DNA of 64,000 nt. Source: Kaistia geumhonensis. Lineage in GTDB: Bacteria > Pseudomonadota > Alphaproteobacteria > Rhizobiales > Kaistiaceae. Location: the NCBI RefSeq assembly GCF_030815145.1, contig NZ_JAUSWJ010000001.1:2728001-2792000 (forward strand), given 5' to 3'. Each line of letters begins with the position of its first letter. The first letter of the stretch is position 1. A model generated the notes under the pieces. That model had not been told where the DNA came from, did no database searches, and saw only the letters and a list, made by a program, of their open reading frames with translations. The position numbers and the translations under genes were made by a program. Below are positions 1 through 7,258 of this stretch, piece by piece.

Positions 1-1
1 C

Positions 2-1387
2 AGCGTGCTGACCTTCTCGGTCACCGGGCTGGCGCTCGTCATCGGCGGCGCCGCGGCCTGGCTCACCGAGCGCTCCGACCTGCCCGGCCGAGGCCTCTGG
101 CGCGTGCTGTTCTGCCTGCCGCTCGCCATGCCGGCCTTCGTCGCCTCCTTCGCATGGAAATCGATCGGCCCCTCCTTCCAGGGGCTCGGCGGCGCCATCC
201 TGATCCTCTCGATGGAGAGCTTCCCGCTCGTCTTCCTGCCGCTTGCCGCCGCGCTGAGGAGCATGGACCCGGGGCCGGAGGAGGTATCGCGCTCGCTCGG
301 CCACGGGCCCGGCGCCACCTTCCGCAAGATCGTCCTGCCGCGCGCCCTGCCGGCGGCCGGCGGCGGGGCGCTGCTCGTCGCGGCGCATATGCTCTCGGAA
401 TTCGGCGCGCTGTCGCTGCTGCGCGTGCAGACGCTGACGACGGCGATCTTCCAGCAATACGAACTGCAGTTCGACAATGCGAGCGCGGCCGTGCTCTCGG
501 CCATGCTGATGCTCTTCTGCCTGCCGGTCGCCTTCGGCGAGATCCATCTGCGCGGCGCCGAACGGCGCGACAAGGTCGGCCGCAGCGCCGTGCGCCGCCG
601 GCGCGAGCAGCCGCTCGGGCCGTGGCTGTGGCCGGCGCTCGGCTTTTCGGCCATCGTCTGCGTGCTGGCGCTCGGCATTCCCTTCGGCCGCCTCGGCTAC
701 TGGCTGATCCGCGGCGTCTCGGCCGGGCGCGGCATCGAGGCGATCGGCCCGGCGCTCTGGGGCTCGCTCAGCCTCGCGCTGCCGGGCACCATCGTCACCA
801 CCATCGTGGCCCTGCCCCTGGTGCTGCTGGCGCTGCGCGGCGGCGGGCGCATCGCGCGGATCGCCGAGCGGCTGCCCTATGTCGTGCACGGCCTGCCGGG
901 CCTCGTGGTGGCGCTCGCGCTCGTCTATGCCTCGATCCGCCTGCTGCCCGCCGTCTACCAGACGCGCGCGGTGCTGTTCGCGGCCTATGCCATCCTGTTC
1001 ATGCCGCTGGCCCAATCGGCGCTGCGCGCCTCGGCCGAGCTGGTTTCGCCCGAGATGGAGGATGTCGCGCGCACGCTCGGGCGCGGCGCCCTTCGGGCTT
1101 TCGTCTCGGTGACGCTGCCGGCTCTGGCGCCGGGCCTCGGCGCCGCGCTCGCGCTGGTGGCGCTCGAGCTGATGCGCGAGCTCACCGCGACGCTCATTCT
1201 GGCGCCGACCGGCGTCGCGACGCTCGCCACCGAGGTCTGGTCGCTGACCAGCGACGGCGCCTATGCGGCGGCGGCGCCCTTCGCGGCGGCGCTGGTGCTG
1301 ATTTCGGGCCTTCCCGTCTATGTCTTCACGCTGCGCACGCTCGACCCCGGCGGGCGGGGCCGCAAGAGAAGGCCGCGAACTGGCTAA
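2..1387 (+). CDS. Iron(III)/thiamine-type ABC transporter permease, 5' part outside the window
   Basis: Inner-membrane permease of a binding-protein-dependent ABC importer, most like the FbpB/ThiP double permeases that move ferric iron, thiamine or similar small ligands. About 460 residues are visible. The reading frame is open from base 2, so the true start lies upstream. Two EAA-type loops that contact the ATPase are visible, one near visible residues 93-119 (EEVSRSLGHGPGATFRKIVLP) and a second near 350-380 (EDVARTLGRGALRAF), each within a cluster of hydrophobic helices. This shows the fused two-module architecture. The ATPase and binding protein are not in the window on the downstream side. 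Substrate is inferred only from family resemblance. Confidence 0.85.
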   Translation, partial: SVLTFSVTGLALVIGGAAAWLTERSDLPGRGLWRVLFCLPLAMPAFVASFAWKSIGPSFQGLGGAILILSMESFPLVFLPLAAALRSMDPGPEEVSRSLGHGPGATFRKIVLPRALPAAGGGALLVAAHMLSEFGALSLLRVQTLTTAIFQQYELQFDNASAAVLSAMLMLFCLPVAFGEIHLRGAERRDKVGRSAVRRRREQPLGPWLWPALGFSAIVCVLALGIPFGRLGYWLIRGVSAGRGIEAIGPALWGSLSLALPGTIVTTIVALPLVLLALRGGGRIARIAERLPYVVHGLPGLVVALALVYASIRLLPAVYQTRAVLFAAYAILFMPLAQSALRASAELVSPEMEDVARTLGRGALRAFVSVTLPALAPGLGAALALVALELMRELTATLILAPTGVATLATEVWSLTSDGAYAAAAPFAAALVLISGLPVYVFTLRTLDPGGRGRKRRPRTG

Positions 1388-1598
1388 GTCTCGCCTCAAT
1401 TATCGAGCACGACTTGTGAGGCAAGGCCGCGCATACGGCCCTGCATGCCTTTGGGAGGCGTGCCGCTTCCAAAAAGAAGCGCGCATTTTAAGTGATTTTT
1501 AGCCATGATCGACCGTGTGCGTCCGATCATCGGCGTGTCGCGGAGTTGCCGGCGGAGGATCCGGAAGGGCGGGCTCGACACCAGGTCTGAGGGGTAGC

Positions 1599-3125
1599 AT
1601 GACACCACCTGCGAAATCAGCGGCGCTGCGATCCGCTTCGAACGGCGATCTCGAACCTTCCGACGGCGTGGAACAGGCGCGGGCCCGCATCCTTCCGCCC
1701 CGGCCCGTGGCCCGGCCGCCCGCAAGGGGCGAGGCGCGAACGGACGACCGTCTCATCTCCTTCCCGAGCTTCGAGGCGAGCCGCGCGCCGCGCAAGCCGG
1801 TCCCCGCACCGGCCGCGCCCGAAGCCGCTCCGGATCTCGGGGCCGAGCTCGAAGCGGCGCTCATGAACGACCTCGAGTCGATGGTGGCGCTGTTCGACCA
1901 GGCGGCCCGGGACGGCAACGCGTCCGATTCCAGGGCGGCCGCGCCGTCCGATCCGGACCAGGAGGCGCTGGAGCGCCTGCTGGTCAGCATCCGCCAGGGC
2001 GACGGTGCTCCGCGCGAGGCCGCCCTGCCGAGCGATGCGGCGCCGATCGTCGCGATACCCGTAGCCGAGCCGGTCGCCGAAGTCCCGCCGCCCCAGCCGC
2101 AGCAGCAGCCGCGCCGGCCGGCCTCGCCGCGACCGGAGGGTCGCGAGCGCCGCCTCGCACCGCCATCGCCGCGCCAGCGCAAGGCCTGGCAGGAGACCGC
2201 GGACGCCGCGGCGACGGCCGCCGCCGGCCAGGCTTCGAGGGATGCGGCCAAGGCCACGGCCCGCCCGGCGGCGCAGCGCCCGCCGCGCGCGGAACCGCTG
2301 CCAGCCCTGACATTGCCGACGGAGCGGCGGTCCTATCTGAAGCCCGCCATCGCCGCCTCGGCGGTCATCCTCCTCGCCGCGATCGGCGCCGGAATGACCA
2401 TCCGCGCGCTGACCGCCTCGAACGAGACGACGCCGACCGCGACCGCCGCGACAGCGACCGCCACGACAGCCGTCGCTGCGGCACCGGCCGCACCCGAAGC
2501 GAGCACCCCCGCGCCGGCAGCCGTACCCGCGCCGGCTGCGACGGAACCCGCCACGACGGCGGAGCCATCGTCGTCGCCCGTTCGTCTGGCCGCCGACAGT
2601 TCGGCGGCGGCATCCGCGACGGTTTCCCCTGCCGCTCCGCTCGCGGAGCCGGCTCCGATGATGGAGACTGCGCCCGCGCCGGTCGCGATGGCGGAACCGG
2701 TCGCTTCGCCCGAGCCCGCAGCGTCGGCGCCGATCCCGATGACCGCTCCGGCGCCGGAGCCGGCCGCCGAGCCGCAGATCGCCGCCGCGCAGCCGCTGCC
2801 GAGTGATTTCCAGCCCGCGACCGCCGCGCCGGATGCGGGCACCGCCGAGGCGACGGTCGCGCCGGCGTCCGAAGCGCCCGCCGCAACGGAGCCGAAGGTC
2901 ATCGCCTCGATTCCCGCGGGCGCCAGCAGCGGGGGCCTGCAGCCGGGCGCCGCGACGATCGCGAGCGGTGTGAACCTGCGCAGCAACCCGGACAACGGCG
3001 CGCCGGTCATCGGCGTGCTCAAGACCGGGACCAGCGTCGAGATCGTCGGCTGCAAGGGGTGGTGCGAGGTCGTCGCCGGCGACAAGCGCGGCTTCGTCTA
3101 CCAGAAGTTCCTGAGCCAGTCGTAG
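1599..3125 (+). CDS. Membrane-anchored protein with C-terminal bacterial SH3 domain
   Basis: 508-residue protein. The start chosen is the ATG at 1599 after a GAGGGG purine tract; the frame is open upstream but without a good ribosome site. The first 240 residues are Pro/Ala/Arg-rich and probably disordered and cytoplasmic. One transmembrane helix follows at about residues 250-272 (AIAASAVILLAAIGAGM). Then comes a 170-residue Ala/Pro/Thr/Glu low-complexity stalk, and the last 60 residues form an SH3b domain (SGVNLRSNPDNGAPVIGVL and GWCEVV). This layout suggests a single-pass protein with an extracytoplasmic SH3b domain that could bind peptidoglycan or another envelope ligand. No enzymatic motif is seen and the exact role is unknown. 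Confidence 0.8.
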   Translation: MTPPAKSAALRSASNGDLEPSDGVEQARARILPPRPVARPPARGEARTDDRLISFPSFEASRAPRKPVPAPAAPEAAPDLGAELEAALMNDLESMVALFDQAARDGNASDSRAAAPSDPDQEALERLLVSIRQGDGAPREAALPSDAAPIVAIPVAEPVAEVPPPQPQQQPRRPASPRPEGRERRLAPPSPRQRKAWQETADAAATAAAGQASRDAAKATARPAAQRPPRAEPLPALTLPTERRSYLKPAIAASAVILLAAIGAGMTIRALTASNETTPTATAATATATTAVAAAPAAPEASTPAPAAVPAPAATEPATTAEPSSSPVRLAADSSAAASATVSPAAPLAEPAPMMETAPAPVAMAEPVASPEPAASAPIPMTAPAPEPAAEPQIAAAQPLPSDFQPATAAPDAGTAEATVAPASEAPAATEPKVIASIPAGASSGGLQPGAATIASGVNLRSNPDNGAPVIGVLKTGTSVEIVGCKGWCEVVAGDKRGFVYQKFLSQS

Positions 3126-3140
3126 GGCGGCACGGCCGCC

Positions 3141-3944
3141 TCAGCCCTCGAGGCTGATGGCGGCGCCGGCCGTTCCGCTGGCGAGGAAGGTCTGCAACTG
3201 GCCGACGATCTGCCGGGCGTGCCGTCCGGCGATCTGCTCGGCCGCCTCGGCATCGCGCGCCGCGATGGCCGCGATCATCTCGTCATGCTCGGCGACATAG
3301 GGGTCGGGCAGGTGGTCGTCGAAGGACGAGTAGTAGACGCGCAGGATGCGGCGACCCTCGTCGAGCAGGCGCGTGAAGAGATCGGTGTAGTATCGGTTCC
3401 GACCCGCCTCCGCGATCGCGACATGGAAGTCGCGATTGGTCGCGATCATCCCCGCGGCATCGGCGGCGCGCACGGCTTCGGAAAACCGCGCCTGTCCCTC
3501 GTGCAGCCTTTCGAGATCGGCCTCGGTACGCTTCAGCGCGGCAAGGCGCGTGGTGACGCGATACATGAGCGTCAGCGCATCGAAATAGACCGGCAGATTG
3601 GCGAAATCGATCGGCGCGACGATGGTGTTGCGGTTGGGCAGCGTGGTCGCGAGACCCTCGGCGACGAGGCGCACCAGCGCCTCGCGGACCGGCGTGCGCG
3701 ACATCTGGAAGCGCTCCGAGAGCCGCGTCTCGTCGAGGCCGGCGCCCGGCTGCAGGCGCAGTTCCAGGATATCGCTCTTGAGCGCGTCATAGATGAGCTG
3801 CACGCCGAAGCCGCGCCCGCCTTCGGGCTTCACCGTCTCGCCCGCCAGAGTTCCGGCCATGCCGCGTCCGCCCACCATCCGATCGACCGGCTCCGCGCTT
3901 ACACCGGCCCCCGCGACGGCGCAAGGCGGCGTCCGGACGGTCAT
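3141..3944 (-). CDS. GntR-family (FadR/FCD subfamily) transcriptional regulator
   Basis: 267-residue DNA-binding regulator. A winged-helix domain occupies about residues 46-112, with the GntR recognition signature ETRLSERFQMSRTPVREAL followed by VRLVAEGL. An all-helical FCD ligand domain follows at about 118-250, with the metal-ligand-like histidine pattern FHVAIAEAGRN and AEHDEMIAAI. The start at 3944 is the last ATG before the divergent gene; later Met codons at residues 23 and 29 are possible because the first 45 residues are poorly conserved. It is transcribed away from a RidA gene with 69 bases between them, so it probably controls that gene and perhaps the oxygenase cluster that follows. 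Ligand unknown. Confidence 0.9.
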   Translation of the reverse strand: MTVRTPPCAVAGAGVSAEPVDRMVGGRGMAGTLAGETVKPEGGRGFGVQLIYDALKSDILELRLQPGAGLDETRLSERFQMSRTPVREALVRLVAEGLATTLPNRNTIVAPIDFANLPVYFDALTLMYRVTTRLAALKRTEADLERLHEGQARFSEAVRAADAAGMIATNRDFHVAIAEAGRNRYYTDLFTRLLDEGRRILRVYYSSFDDHLPDPYVAEHDEMIAAIAARDAEAAEQIAGRHARQIVGQLQTFLASGTAGAAISLEG

Positions 3945-3980
3945 GGCTTCCGACTTTCTTAAGATCCGCTCGATTCCATG

Positions 3981-3992
3981 GGGGGATCCCCC
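3981..3992. promoter_or_regulatory. Perfect 12-bp palindrome between gntR and ridA, candidate operator
   Basis: GGGGGATCCCCC lies in the 69-base gap between the divergent GntR regulator and the RidA gene and is flanked on both sides by CGATTC. A two-fold symmetric site in this position is what a dimeric GntR repressor would bind, but the sequence is not a known FadR-type consensus. The assignment is inferred from position and symmetry only. Confidence 0.3.
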
Positions 3993-4013
3993 GATTCGCC
4001 CGCCGGAGCCCCC

Positions 4014-4475
4014 ATGCTGATCGAACGCCGCCTCGAAGACCTCGGCATCACGCTGCCCAAGGTGCCGACCCCGGTCGGAACCTATCTTCCGGCCGTGCAG
4101 ATGGGCGATCTCCTGTTCCTCTGCGGCCAGGGCCCGCTGCTGCCCAACGGCGAGAACGCCAGGGGCAAGCTCGGCGGCGGCGTCACGGTCGAGGAAGGCT
4201 ACCAGCTCGCCCGGCTGACGGGGCTCTACCTGATCTCGGCCATGAAGGACGCGCTCGGCGATCTCGACCGCGTCGCGCGGATCGGCAAGGTGCTCGGCAT
4301 GGTCAACTGCGTGCCGGAGTTCGAGGACACGCCCGGCGTCATCAACGGCTGCTCCGACCTCTTCGTCGAAGTCTTCGGCGAAAAGGGCCGCCATGCCCGC
4401 TCCTCGGTCGGCATGTCGACGCTGCCCGGCAATATGAGCGTCGAGATCGAGGCGATCGTGCAGGTCGTGGCGTAG
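4014..4475 (+). CDS. RidA (YjgF/YER057c/UK114) family imine/enamine deaminase-like protein
   Basis: 153 residues, a normal family length. RidA proteins are trimers that hydrolyse reactive imines and enamines made by amine- and amino-acid-processing enzymes. The C-terminal signature is present (HARSSVGMSTLPGNMSVEIE), including the arginine at residue 129 that binds the substrate carboxylate in RidA and the glutamate at about 144. This version begins with the longer MLIERRLEDLGI lead typical of the degradative-cluster subgroup. ATG 4014 gives this canonical N-terminus; upstream in-frame codons run into the regulator promoter. It is divergent from a GntR regulator and convergent with a Rieske-less oxygenase gene, so a role in clearing an imine product of that pathway is plausible but inferred. 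Confidence 0.9.
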   Translation: MLIERRLEDLGITLPKVPTPVGTYLPAVQMGDLLFLCGQGPLLPNGENARGKLGGGVTVEEGYQLARLTGLYLISAMKDALGDLDRVARIGKVLGMVNCVPEFEDTPGVINGCSDLFVEVFGEKGRHARSSVGMSTLPGNMSVEIEAIVQVVA

Positions 4476-4505
4476 AGCCGGCTGGGAAGCGCCCCTTTCC
4501 TGGCC

Positions 4506-4599
4506 CTCCCCGCCCCGCGGGAGAGGGAATCCGGCCGAGCCATCCCGACGTCTCGCCGCGCTGTGACGCCGGCGGCCCTCTCTCCCGCGTGGCGGGGAG
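4506..4599. repeat. Imperfect long inverted repeat (REP/MITE-like intergenic element)
   Basis: Arms at about 4506-4527 (CTCCCCGCCCCGCGGGAGAG...) and 4576-4599 (CCCTCTCTCCCGCGTGGCGG...) are reverse complements apart from a 2-base insertion and one mismatch, with about 48 bases between them. It sits between two convergent genes, where it could form a long hairpin and act as a bidirectional terminator. Its form matches the dispersed intergenic palindromes common in alphaproteobacteria; other copies are not visible in this window. Confidence 0.6.
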
Positions 4600-4648
4600 A
4601 ACTGGAGGGGAGCTCTTGCTCGCGCGCGGTCGGCTCGCGCCTTTCCGC

Positions 4649-5518
4649 TCAGGCGGCGCGTTCGGCCGTGCCGAAAGTGACGCCCTTTTCCTTGAGCCAG
4701 CGGCGATAGGCGACCGAGGACATGTCGGCGCGCGTCGGGATCTCGGCGCGGGGCTCCAGCGGCAGGAGGCGCGGGCGCTGGTTTTCGAGGATGATCCGGT
4801 CCTGCAGGAAGATGAGCTGCTGGAAATGGATCATGCTGGTCAGCGTGCTCTCGTCGTCGACGATGAACATTACCGGATGCGCGCGGCAGCGATCATGGTC
4901 CAGCGGCTGCACGAAGAGGCAGATGACGTCCCAGCGATTGGCCGCGGCCGGGCAGGTCTTGTAGAGCAGCGTCTGGAACGGCGCGGCGACGCGGTACATG
5001 TATTGCGTCATGATGCCGCCCGAGGCCGACAGCGCCGCCTGCGGCTGGAAGAACTCGCAATTGGTCGCCCAGACCTCGTCGACGTCGCGGCGGATCTCGG
5101 TCGTGTAGTGGCGCACCTCGGTATGCGGCTCGGCGCCGAGGATATCGGTGTGCACGAAGGGGAAATGCGCCATGTCGAGGAAGTTCTCGACGATGCGCAG
5201 GCCCGACGCCCTGACCTGAACGGCGCCGCAGACGACATGGCGGCGATCCGGCTCGTCGGCTTCCGGGATCTCGAACAGGCCGCGCGGCGGCTCGCCCAGC
5301 GTCGTCCAGAGATAGCCCCAGCGCTCATGCGTCGGCAGCGGCGCGCCGAGGCTGCCGTCCCCGAGACGCTCGCGCACGATCACCGTCTCCGTCGCGTCGC
5401 GCGCGACGACGAGATCGCGGCCGAGCAGCCGGTTCGGCCGCGGCGCGGCCGGAATGTCCTGCAGCGCGTCGATCACATACCAGTGGTCGAGCGAGGCTTT
5501 CTCGGCCGGTCGCGCCAT
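4649..5518 (-). CDS. Rieske-less non-heme iron oxygenase (NdmC-like catalytic component)
   Basis: 289 residues. The protein resembles the alpha subunit of VanA/phthalate-type Rieske oxygenases, but the segment that should hold the C-x-H...C-x2-H cluster is absent: the chain passes from LLGRDLVVARDA (residues 31-42) directly to WGYLWTTLGEPP (67-78). The catalytic half is intact, with EN-x2-D115-x2-H118-x4-H123 (NFLDMAHFPFVH) and D240 (QDRIILENQ) as the two-His-one-carboxylate iron site plus bridging aspartate. It therefore needs a Rieske cluster from a partner. The caffeine N7-demethylase NdmC is the characterised precedent. It is transcribed divergently from a cluster holding a stand-alone Rieske protein and a GST-like protein. 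Likely oxidative demethylation or hydroxylation; substrate unknown. Confidence 0.85.
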   Translation of the reverse strand: MARPAEKASLDHWYVIDALQDIPAAPRPNRLLGRDLVVARDATETVIVRERLGDGSLGAPLPTHERWGYLWTTLGEPPRGLFEIPEADEPDRRHVVCGAVQVRASGLRIVENFLDMAHFPFVHTDILGAEPHTEVRHYTTEIRRDVDEVWATNCEFFQPQAALSASGGIMTQYMYRVAAPFQTLLYKTCPAAANRWDVICLFVQPLDHDRCRAHPVMFIVDDESTLTSMIHFQQLIFLQDRIILENQRPRLLPLEPRAEIPTRADMSSVAYRRWLKEKGVTFGTAERAA

Positions 5519-5540
5519 GCTTCGTCCTCGTGTTGATGTC

Positions 5541-5571
5541 GCATTGCCCAGGCGCTAGACATGCCGCAATG
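5541..5571. promoter_or_regulatory. Short inverted repeat in the divergent oxygenase/Rieske promoter region
   Basis: GCATTGC at 5541-5547 and GCAATG at 5566-5571 form a 6-base inverted repeat in the 100-base gap between the divergent oxygenase gene and the acylphosphatase-like/Rieske/GST operon. A shared operator here would let one regulator control both arms. Weak evidence: the arms are short and no known consensus matches. Confidence 0.2.
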
Positions 5572-5618
5572 TTGGGCGGAAGCGCAAGGGCGTCGGCCGT
5601 GCGCGCGACGGAACGGGC

Positions 5619-5855
5619 ATGAGAGAGCGGATCGAGCTGGTGTTTCTCGGCGTCTTCGAGCCGGCGAGCTTCGCGGAGTTCATGCGCCATCGCGCGCGGC
5701 GCCTCTCCGTCAGCGCAGAAACGCGCCGGCTCGGGGCGGATCGCGTCGAGGTGACGGTGGAGGGCGAAGGCGCGCTGGTCGACATGTTCGAGGTCGCCTG
5801 CAGCCTCGGGCCGCTCGACTGCCTCGTCACCGATGTTTCCCGCCGCGCCGCATGA
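5619..5855 (+). CDS. Acylphosphatase-fold protein lacking the catalytic Arg and Asn
   Basis: 78 residues. The order strand (ERIELVFLG), helix (FAEFMRHRARRLS), two strands (VSAETRRLG, DRVEVTVEGE), helix (ALVDMFEVACSLG), strand (CLVTDVSRRA) matches the acylphosphatase alpha/beta sandwich, and RARRLSVS...VEVTVEGE aligns well with that family. In active enzymes the loop GRVQGVGFR carries the phosphate-binding arginine and K-N-L-x-D-G carries the catalytic asparagine; here they read GVFEPASFA and RRLGAD, so both are lost. It is most likely a binding or structural protein rather than an enzyme. It is the first gene of an operon, 25 bases before the Rieske gene, which suggests a connection to the split oxygenase. 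The function is not known. Confidence 0.65.
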   Translation: MRERIELVFLGVFEPASFAEFMRHRARRLSVSAETRRLGADRVEVTVEGEGALVDMFEVACSLGPLDCLVTDVSRRAA

Positions 5856-5880
5856 GAAGGCCCGAAGCCGAGGAGATGCC

Positions 5881-6558
5881 ATGACCGATTCCGCCGCGCC
5901 GCTTCCCGGCTGGCATGCCGTCGCGCTCGCCGCCGATATCGAGCCGGGCACCTCGGCCGGCACGCGGCTTCACGACCAGGAGCTGGTCGTCTGGCGCGAC
6001 AGCGCGGGCGAGAGCCATGTCTGGGAGGATCGCTGCCCCCATCGCGGCATGCGCCTTTCCTTCGGCTTCGTGCGCGGCAACCATATCGCCTGCCTCTATC
6101 ACGGCTGGGCCTATGACACGGCCGGCCAGTGCCGTGCGATTCCCGCCCATCCCGACCTCGCCGTGCCGGAGACGATCCGCGTGCCGACCTATGCCTCGGC
6201 CGAGGCCTCGGGGCTGATCTTCGTCTGGTCCGAGATGGGGGCGAGCGGGATGGCACCGCCGGCGGCCCGCCCCCTCCATCCGCTGCGCAGCCTCTTCGTC
6301 GAGGCGTCGCCGGAGCGGGTCGCGGCGCTCCTCGCCGGCCGCTTCGCGCCGGGACCGGACGGCAGCTTCGCCGGCCGCCTCGCCGGTACCGACGTGGTCC
6401 TCTTCCTGCAGCCCTTCACATCGGAGCGGACGGGCCTCCATGTGACGATCGACGGCGCCGGGGACCGGTCGCTGGTCTCGCGCGGCGCCGAGGCGCTCCG
6501 GCATGCGATCGAGGCGGCGGCGCCGTCGCGCTTCGCCTCGCTGGAGTTCGCCGCATGA
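5881..6558 (+). CDS. Stand-alone Rieske [2Fe-2S] protein, electron-transfer partner of a split oxygenase
   Basis: 225 residues. The start is the ATG at 5881 behind GAGGAG. A complete Rieske motif is present: C52-P-H54-R-G and C71-L-Y-H74-G-W, preceded by the usual lead (ELVVWRDSAGESHVWEDR). Residues 1-118 form the Rieske domain as in oxygenase alpha subunits. The remaining 105 residues contain no NxxDxxHxxxxH iron site and no FMN, NAD or plant-type ferredoxin motif, so the protein is neither a complete oxygenase nor a reductase. It overlaps the downstream GST-like gene by 4 bases. By analogy with the extra N-terminal Rieske domain of NdmD it should feed electrons to the divergent Rieske-less oxygenase; the reductase must be encoded elsewhere. 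Confidence 0.85.
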   Translation: MTDSAAPLPGWHAVALAADIEPGTSAGTRLHDQELVVWRDSAGESHVWEDRCPHRGMRLSFGFVRGNHIACLYHGWAYDTAGQCRAIPAHPDLAVPETIRVPTYASAEASGLIFVWSEMGASGMAPPAARPLHPLRSLFVEASPERVAALLAGRFAPGPDGSFAGRLAGTDVVLFLQPFTSERTGLHVTIDGAGDRSLVSRGAEALRHAIEAAAPSRFASLEFAA

Positions 6559-7190
6559 GCCCGCGCCTCGTCTTGCACGACTACGAGCTCGACGCCGACT
6601 GCTACAAGGTGCGGCTGCTGCTCGCCCTGCTCGGCGCGCCCTATGAGCGGGTCGCCGTCGACGTCCATCCCGGCCACGAGGAGCGCTCGGCGGCCTATCT
6701 CGCGCTCAACCCGCGCGGCAGCCTGCCGATCCTCGAACAGGACGGGCTCGTCCTCGCCGAGGCGGAGGCGATCCTTGTCCATTGCGCGGGGTTTCTTCCG
6801 GGCGGTTCCGATCTGGTGCCCGAGGATGCCGCCGAGCATGCTCGCATGCTGTCCTGGCTCTTCTTTGCCCGCGGCCCGCTGGCGGCGGCGGGGCTGGCGC
6901 GGCTGCATGCGATGCTCGAGCTTCCCGGCGACGGTCCGGCGCTGGAACGGCAGGCGCTCGCCGCCTTCCGCGTCATGGAAGATCACATGACGGCCCGGCG
7001 CATCGCCGGCTCGGAGTGGTTCGTCGGCGCGGCGCCGAGCCTCGCCGATCTGGCCCTCTTCCCGGCGATCGCGCTCTCCCGCGATTTCGGCGTCGATCAC
7101 GACGCCTATCCGGCGCTGCGGCGCTGGATGCGGCGGGTCAGGGCGCTCCCCGGCTTCGTCACCATGCCCGGCATTCCCGACTATCACTGA
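6555..7190 (+). CDS. Glutathione S-transferase family protein (NdmE-like scaffold candidate)
   Basis: 211 residues with the cytosolic GST architecture: thioredoxin-like N-terminal domain at about 1-80 containing the cis-proline segment GSLPILEQDG, and an all-helical domain at about 90-205 with SLADLALFPAI and ALRRWMRRVRALPGF. The glutathione-contact Glu-Ser of the family reads Glu-Ala here (LAEAEAI), and the usual catalytic Ser/Tyr region reads ADCYKVRL, so catalysis is doubtful. Its ATG overlaps the Rieske stop (ATGA), indicating translational coupling and probably stoichiometric production. NdmE, a GST-like protein needed to hold NdmC and NdmD together, is the relevant precedent; the scaffold role is an inference from that. 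Confidence 0.8.
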   Translation: MSPRLVLHDYELDADCYKVRLLLALLGAPYERVAVDVHPGHEERSAAYLALNPRGSLPILEQDGLVLAEAEAILVHCAGFLPGGSDLVPEDAAEHARMLSWLFFARGPLAAAGLARLHAMLELPGDGPALERQALAAFRVMEDHMTARRIAGSEWFVGAAPSLADLALFPAIALSRDFGVDHDAYPALRRWMRRVRALPGFVTMPGIPDYH

Positions 7191-7258
7191 CCGACGCCTT
7201 GTCAGACGAGCCGCCGGGCCGATAACCTCCGCCTCCCCAAGATGAGTGGAGGATGACC

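Noticed and set aside
1393-1422. Weak inverted repeat GCCTCA...TGAGGC after the ABC permease gene
   Set aside because: Only 6-base arms with an 18-base loop and no T-run; not enough to call a terminator.
4649-6558. One Rieske oxygenase gene split by a frameshift
   Set aside because: The two parts lie on opposite strands, have proper starts and ribosome sites, and are separated by another small gene and a divergent promoter region.
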